Below, one piece after another: positions 58,684 through 64,000 of a stretch of DNA of 64,000 nucleotides. How positions within the stretch are numbered: position 1 is the stretch's first letter; the number at the start of each line of letters is the position of its first letter. Origin of the DNA: Arenicola marina. Its lineage: Eukaryota; Annelida; Polychaeta; Arenicolidae. Under the pieces are notes generated by a model. The model ran no database searches. It worked only from the letters and a program-made list of their open reading frames with translations, and was not told where the DNA came from. Both the position numbers and the translations under genes were made by a program. The DNA is taken from assembly GCA_964019135.1 (NCBI GenBank), contig OZ025263.1, forward strand, positions 33,954,133 through 34,018,132, written 5' to 3'.

Positions 58684-60355
58684 GGGGAACATGGGGCAAA
58701 GTGACCACCTTAACTTAATTTGTATTTTTTGGTGGGACAAGCAGTGCTATAAAGAGAGCCAAATTTTGGTACTCTGACAACAGTAGTATCGTGAAAAACA
58801 TAGCTTGGATACATGCGAGTGACATGCAAAACAAAATTGTTACTAGCACAAAAAAGCATGTTTTATGTCACAGTGGGTCATTTTGTCCCCTAAAGAGGCT
58901 AAATGGTCAGCACATTATTTCAGCATGTTAATGAGTAAACTGAACAGCCTAAGAAGGCTCCTAACTCTCTGGAACAGTTTGACCCTGAAGGATCACACAC
59001 AGAAATTACAAATAACGGTTGCATCAGCAGCGGCGGATGGCGCGGGGGGACACATTCCCCCACTTTTTGCCATTTTTCAGAGGCTTAGAACTCAGCTTTC
59101 ATGCGAAGTCCTACTGTTGAACATACCCGCGGCGGGGGTGGATCCAAGGGGGGCCGACCCGGGCACCGGCCCCCGTGGAAATTTAGATAATTTATACCAT
59201 TTCACATATAAAACCAAAACCGCCTCCCCCCCCCTCCAGCATATCTGGATCCAACCCTGAAACCGGCCCGCTCTCCCTATCCGGCTTTTCTGGATCCGCC
59301 CCCGGGGTGGGGGTGGGGGTTATACATTGCTCGGTTTGGGGAGTTCTGCGGTAAAGCCCTCCCCCCTTTTTCTCCGCCCAAATCCGGTCTATGAACGCAC
59401 ATCTTCAAAGCCCCCCCCCCCCGGTTAAAATATTCGCTCTATAGGGGTATCTTCTTCATCACAAATATCCGCTTTCTCAGGGCACCCGCAGAACCCCACC
59501 ACCTGAATTGAATAATAGTGACGTCACCACCCCCCATCTGCGTGTTATCCTGACGAGATGCTGCAAGTAATGACCCTCAGCTTTCTCCTAGGTTTCTGAA
59601 TTCTCCAAATCAACCGGGCCTTGCCACACTCTGTCTATTGGTGGGGACCATAGCGAGGCATTGCCTGTTACTTGGCTTTGTCTTTCTGACTGCAAGTCTA
59701 GTGGCTTTTGGGAGCGGGGATGTATCGAATGGAGACACGATGTCGCGTGCCGCCTGGCTCTGCCTCAATCAACGCTTCCGGCTCCCAGGGGCGCACAACT
59801 CTCTCTTTTTCAGGCTCCCTGTGACGCACATCGTTTTCTTCTTCAAGCATATTTGTGATCATCAAAGATGGCCCGATTCAGTGGACATATCATCCAGTTG
59901 GCTAAAGATAATCGTTTCTGTTAGAGTATACGTATTAAATTGGATGTGGGTAAAACGGCCCACTGGGTCATTTTGCCCCAAGCAGTGTGGGTCATTTTGC
60001 CCCTGTTAGTAACCTTAACATTTGACCGCTGTTTGAAAAATACGGCGCAGTATATTCCGCATCTGATATTATATTATATTACGTTTGAGGCTTGATTTGG
60101 ACTTATCTTTGATCGTGTTAATTTATCAAAATTGTCCCCCAAGCTAGTATTCACTGAGTTCTACTTTCTTCCAGTGTTTACCATAGATGGCAACAGTGCA
60201 GAATCTTTTACTTCGATAACGTCAGCTGTCTGCTTCAGCGCCCATGTAGATTTGTTAAGGTATCAAGTAACAAACAAGGTGGCAGCACCGCAACTGCGCG
60301 ACATTTTGGTGGGCCATATGACCCCGATGGGTCATTTTGCCCCATGTTCCCCTAC
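58684..60355. mobile_element. Candidate DNA element with ~20-bp terminal inverted repeats
   Basis: The left end GGGGAACATGGGGCAAAGTG (58684) is the near-exact inverse of the right end, TTTTGCCCCATGTTCCCC at about 60337-60354. Inverted copies of the inner part also occur at 58873-58885, 59972-59982 and 59992-60002 (GGGTCATTTTG followed by CCCC). The first of these could mark a ~200-bp short form (58684-58888). No transposase frame seen and no certain target duplication. Family unassigned. Confidence 0.5.
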
Positions 60356-62914
60356 TTACCAACTACTACTGTGCATTTTTTTTCTATAATGCAATGTAAA
60401 TCAACGATGGCTAAATTTAAGTGTAGTTTGGCTAACTTCAGGGGTCAAGTATTTGTTTATTTAAAGTTCAAGGCAAGTAATTAGTGGTGCCGCTCACCCC
60501 CCCTCCCCCCCCCCCCACCCCTCCCACCCTCCAAACCTCCCCGTCCCCTGCCCTCCCCCCACCCCCCTGGGTATCGAAAAGCCCCGTCCCCATAAGTTTC
60601 CCTGTGCTATGGAGGAGGCGATGCGGGTGATAAATCCCTTAATTACATGGCTGTTGGCAATTTTTGAAGATCTTTTGCCTATTTAACGCGATCCGTTATT
60701 ATAGCAGTCTGCGAATATCTTGGTTGGGTGGGGCTGTGGTGGTATCCGGTGGAGGGGCGGCGGTTCCGGAGGAGTGGGTTTCGGTGGGGTGTAGCAAGGT
60801 GGGCTTGGATGGATTGTTGTGGAGGGGAGGGGGGGAGGTGTGGGAGTTTTACGGTCTGGATGGTGGATAGAACGCCAGTGGGGTGATTTTTTAAGCAGAC
60901 AGCGTGACTTTGCTCTTTCAAGACTGTCCAGTGCAGACATGTTTGTTCTGGGACATGGTTTCTGTGTGCATAGGTGGGAAAACGATGGTAGGTGAGGGGG
61001 TAAAGACCCGGGGTGCAGGCGGGGGGGGGGGGGCAGTCGCCATAAAGGGTGGGTAACCCAAACCCAAAACACACGTGATCAATCGACGCCCCAAAAAAGC
61101 TCTGGACGTCCACTTCCGCTCCCAGAATCCCACGCGTGTCGGGGCTGTCAGGAGTCCCTCGATTGGCGGAGGGTCCTTCATATTATCCCGGGGACCTGTC
61201 ACCGCCCGCCAGACCGAATCAGGAACACCGGAAGTCCGACCAACGACGGACACTGGATCGAGTCAGGGCCACACGCAGCGGGTTGGCGCAGGGTCAGGAC
61301 GGACGCCGTGAGCGTGATGGCGTCTGTCAGTACTGGGACGCAAGGGGAGAGGGTGGGGGTGAGAGAGGGGGATGAGGAAGAGCGTGGGTGAGGGAGGCAG
61401 GGGGTTGGGGTGAGAGGGGGTGGGGTCGGGGAAAGGGGTGGGGTGGCTAGCACTGATCTCTCTCTTGACGCCCGCTCACGGTACGACACGGCGTCTACAG
61501 CGTCGTCACATCAGAGCTGTCACTGTCCTGCCCCCGGCCGCACAAATCCTTTCTCCTAAGTTCCAGCCAATGGGTGCACACCTGGGGCGTGACGTCACGC
61601 CGTAGTTCATGATCATGCGAGCGGAAACGCGAGGATGACTCACGAGTCCCTATCACGTAACCACGGGACTGACGTGCGACAGGCTCTCAGATAAATATGT
61701 TTTGTTGGACCACGTAACACCCTCTTAGAGATCTGAACGTCGCAAGCATTCTGACTGAGGGGACGGTGAAATATTGATGTTTTAAGCCACTTGGCCATAC
61801 AGTGACACACGAAATGTTCCTATTTCGGGCCGTTGTTGCGTGCATGAACAAGAGCTAAATTGGACCAAGAAACCTCCCTTGACACTGAAATAGGGTTGGA
61901 TGAGACTGGCCCCAGATACATGCCCCAGGGATAGTATCCATGACTCCCTTGCAACTCATCCTGCTTATCCAATCAGCTAAGGGGGGGGGGGGGATAAAAA
62001 GCCATATTGTGTGACATAAAATACGGATTGATGTATTAAATGTGTGTATAGAATCCGAGCCGGGCTCTAGGCCTCCACAAGGGATAAATCTAACATGGCG
62101 GCAGTTAACCTCATAGTTATTTACTACCGTAGAAGTAAGCGAATTGTTTATCTCGTCCCATCCAAAATCCTCCCTCCCCCCCATACCCCTCCTCCCGCCA
62201 TTTTGAAAGCCCTGATTTCTCCTCAAGCTCCCCGCGCGGTGGCGCTGCGCAAGCGCCGCTTTTACCACTGCTGTCAGCCGGTGGTGGATTTCAATATTTT
62301 AGAAAAACGGTCAAATAAACTGTAATGTCTTGCAATATTACAATTTCGTCACCTGATAACGTATGTTATTAGGCTTAGGCTGTGTTCCGGCACTAATTTG
62401 TAGAAATGCGCGGCGCATTTGTCCCGTCAATTTGCGCAGTGCCCCTCTGGCGAGCGAGTGTGAAAATGTGTAGGCGACAATAACATTGTAATGGAGCCCT
62501 AGCGGAATGAGTCGAAGGCAGCGAGTGATTCCTCCCCTTGATGTATGACAAGTGACAAGTGGGATCACTTCAGCGGCCTCAGGAAAGAAAGAAAGGGTGT
62601 GGTGTGGTGATTTCGAAAAAAAAAATCCAAACTGTCTACTTCCTCCACGCCTTCCCATCCATATGCTCCCGGCTGGGGCTTCACAATGACGAACAAATTT
62701 AGGAATAATTAAAGAACTCGCTGTGAGTCGTGCATAAAAAATGGACCCGTCATTACGCAGTCAATGCACACTCTTAATTTATAGCTCTAAGGGGAGGCTA
62801 ATTTGATTACCCGGCTATGAATAAAAGGGAGGGGGGGGGGCTATACCGCGAAAGCATCAACGGCCTGTGCTGCGTACATTTCGGTGGTTGTTTTTCTTCA
62901 CTCGCTTCACACAA
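60356..62914. other. Gene-free, low-complexity-rich DNA
   Basis: C-runs at 60497-60600, G-rich stretches at 60725-60840, 61020-61032 and 61340-61440, and CpG-rich parts near 61080-61280 and 62230-62280. Open frames are short and mutually overlapping, with no family motif. I see no gene. Confidence 0.5.
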
Positions 62915-63045
62915 TTCAATTCTTGATATCAACAATTCAATTCTTGATATCAACAATTCAATTCTCAATATCAACAATTCAATTCTTGATATCAACAATT
63001 CAATTTTGATATCAACAATTCAATTCCTGATATCAAGAATTCTAA
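62915..63045. repeat. 21-bp minisatellite (AATTCAATTCTTGATATCAA)
   Basis: Six to seven units with internal palindromes (GATATC, GAATTC-like). Both strands are open by chance. Confidence 0.9.
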
Positions 63046-63117
63046 CACCCTGGACCGAATTCTTGATATCCATAATTCGCTTGACTGGGCATGCTCGAAT
63101 AATGAAACGGTCCCTTC

Positions 63118-63687
63118 GTATGAGGCGCCGTAGCGGTCAAAAGGTATGTGGAACATAAAAAACAGCTTGGTGTAGGTTGGAACTGCGCGGGTGTAGGTTG
63201 AAACTGCGCGGGTGTAGGTTGACACGGCGCGAGTGTGTTGAAACGGCGCGAGTGTGTTGAAACTGCGCGAGTGTGCTGAAATGGATCCAAGCGACGCCTG
63301 GAGAGCAGTTTGGAATGTGTTAAGTAGATGACAGCGACATCTGTTTAACTTCTGTCGCAATTAGTGCCGTGTGTGTGGGGGGGGGGGGCATTACCGTACT
63401 ACAACCACCTTACTACAGTAGTCGCTACTAGTCGTTTTATACAAGGTGTCCAAAAATTCAGCGGGTCCAGGGAAGAAAAGAAAATGCGAGGAAAGCAGGG
63501 CAGCACATACAGCCTAACTGTATGTAGTTTTCCTGAAGACACACTCCATAGTAAAAGACCCACTGTATGTTTCAACACACACGCGCGCGGTTTCAACCTA
63601 CACCCGCGCAGTTTCAACCTGCATGCGCGCAGTTTCAAGCTGCTTTTTCTGTTTCACATACCTTTTGACCGCTACGGCGCCTCATAC
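63118..63687. repeat. Fold-back inverted repeat (~570 bp)
   Basis: The left arm GTATGAGGCGCCGTAGCGGT (63118) is the exact inverse complement of the right arm end at 63668-63687, with at least 31 bases matching. The similarity continues inward into 20-bp tandem copies with GTAGGTTGAAACTGCGCGGG on the left (63168-63275) and their inverse on the right (63565-63640). About 290 bases lie between the arms. This is the form of a fold-back or MITE-type element; no target duplication was found. Confidence 0.75.
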
Positions 63688-63929
63688 CTGGTCGTCGATT
63701 AAGTCGGCGGCTGGGGGAGAGCGGTGGCGGAGTGGGGTGGATGGCGAGGGCGGCGGGTAGAGTCGTTTGTGCAGGGCATGGGCAGTTGGTTGGTCGGGCG
63801 ATTAAGTCGATACAGGGTATTAATTGAGTGGTTCCAGCTAAGCGGTTTAACATTCGATCGAGGTGGTCGCCGGTCGACATGGCGGGGAGGCCATTTTTAT
63901 GGCGAAAATCGCCATCATGTCGGTCATTT

Positions 63930-63950
63930 CTGTTTGTGTATGTGTGTGTG

Positions 63951-63985
<35 letters not shown>
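63930..63985 (+). repeat. (TG)n/(TCTG)n microsatellite
   Basis: GTGTGTGTGTG followed by about nine TCTG units. ATGGCGAAAATCGC occurs on both sides (63899-63912 and from 63987). Confidence 0.9.
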
Positions 63986-64000
63986 TATGGCGAAAATCGC

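Overview
This is eukaryotic DNA, most likely from a marine invertebrate and probably a mollusc or other lophotrochozoan. The reasons are spliced exons with canonical junctions, an I/Nimb-type LINE carrying RNase H, a tRNA-derived SINE, lineage-type expansions of carbohydrate sulfotransferase and FkbM (Star-like) methyltransferase genes, and a very heavy load of minisatellites. The organism is inferred; no single marker proves it. Nothing here is bacterial and there are no operons.

Layout. (1) 1-19.6 kb: a tandem array of six 1.6-2.2 kb units, each holding a minus-strand Sulfotransfer_2 (HNK-1/chondroitin type) gene. Only the first copy (2756-3760) is uninterrupted. Two units carry an I-clade LINE at exactly the same site: the 3' part of one at 1-2157 and a nearly full-length one at 11598-17386. 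A 22-bp ACGTTC minisatellite separates the units. (2) 19.6-31.3 kb: gene-poor DNA with a diverged ~165-bp repeat, a 72-bp minisatellite (21.3-22.6 kb) and a 5.1-kb G-rich satellite (24.6-29.7 kb). A possible small coding exon of unknown identity lies at 30692-30871. (3) 31.3-42.3 kb: an amplicon of minus-strand FkbM methyltransferase copies (four in tandem, period ~1.52 kb), flanked on both sides by duplicated non-coding blocks and a 42-bp minisatellite. (4) 42.3-44.6 kb: two rearranged fragments of the same LINE family. (5) 46.4-54.5 kb: one spliced plus-strand host gene for which I infer five exons (386 or 404 residues). It carries three repeated modules resembling ciliary/sperm microtubule-associated proteins, and its introns are full of minisatellites. 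(6) 54.5-57.8 kb: the 42-bp minisatellite again, a duplicated non-coding block, and a fifth FkbM copy with the longest N-terminus. (7) 57.8-64 kb: short tandem repeats, a terminal-inverted-repeat element (~58.7-60.4 kb), a fold-back inverted repeat (63.1-63.7 kb) and low-complexity DNA.

The most interesting signals: all five FkbM copies share a +1 frame change just before the methyltransferase core. They also share an in-frame UGA followed by exactly 39 codons of family-like C-terminus, still open in four copies. This is either one pseudogene amplified afterwards or a recoded family. The spliced gene has four tandem 54/50-bp copies of its exon-2 splice donor, the first two perfect and in phase, so alternative donor use would add exactly 18 residues. 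The LINE at one identical site in two array units shows that the insertion was carried along by segmental duplication. These readings come from sequence inspection alone; no database search was run.
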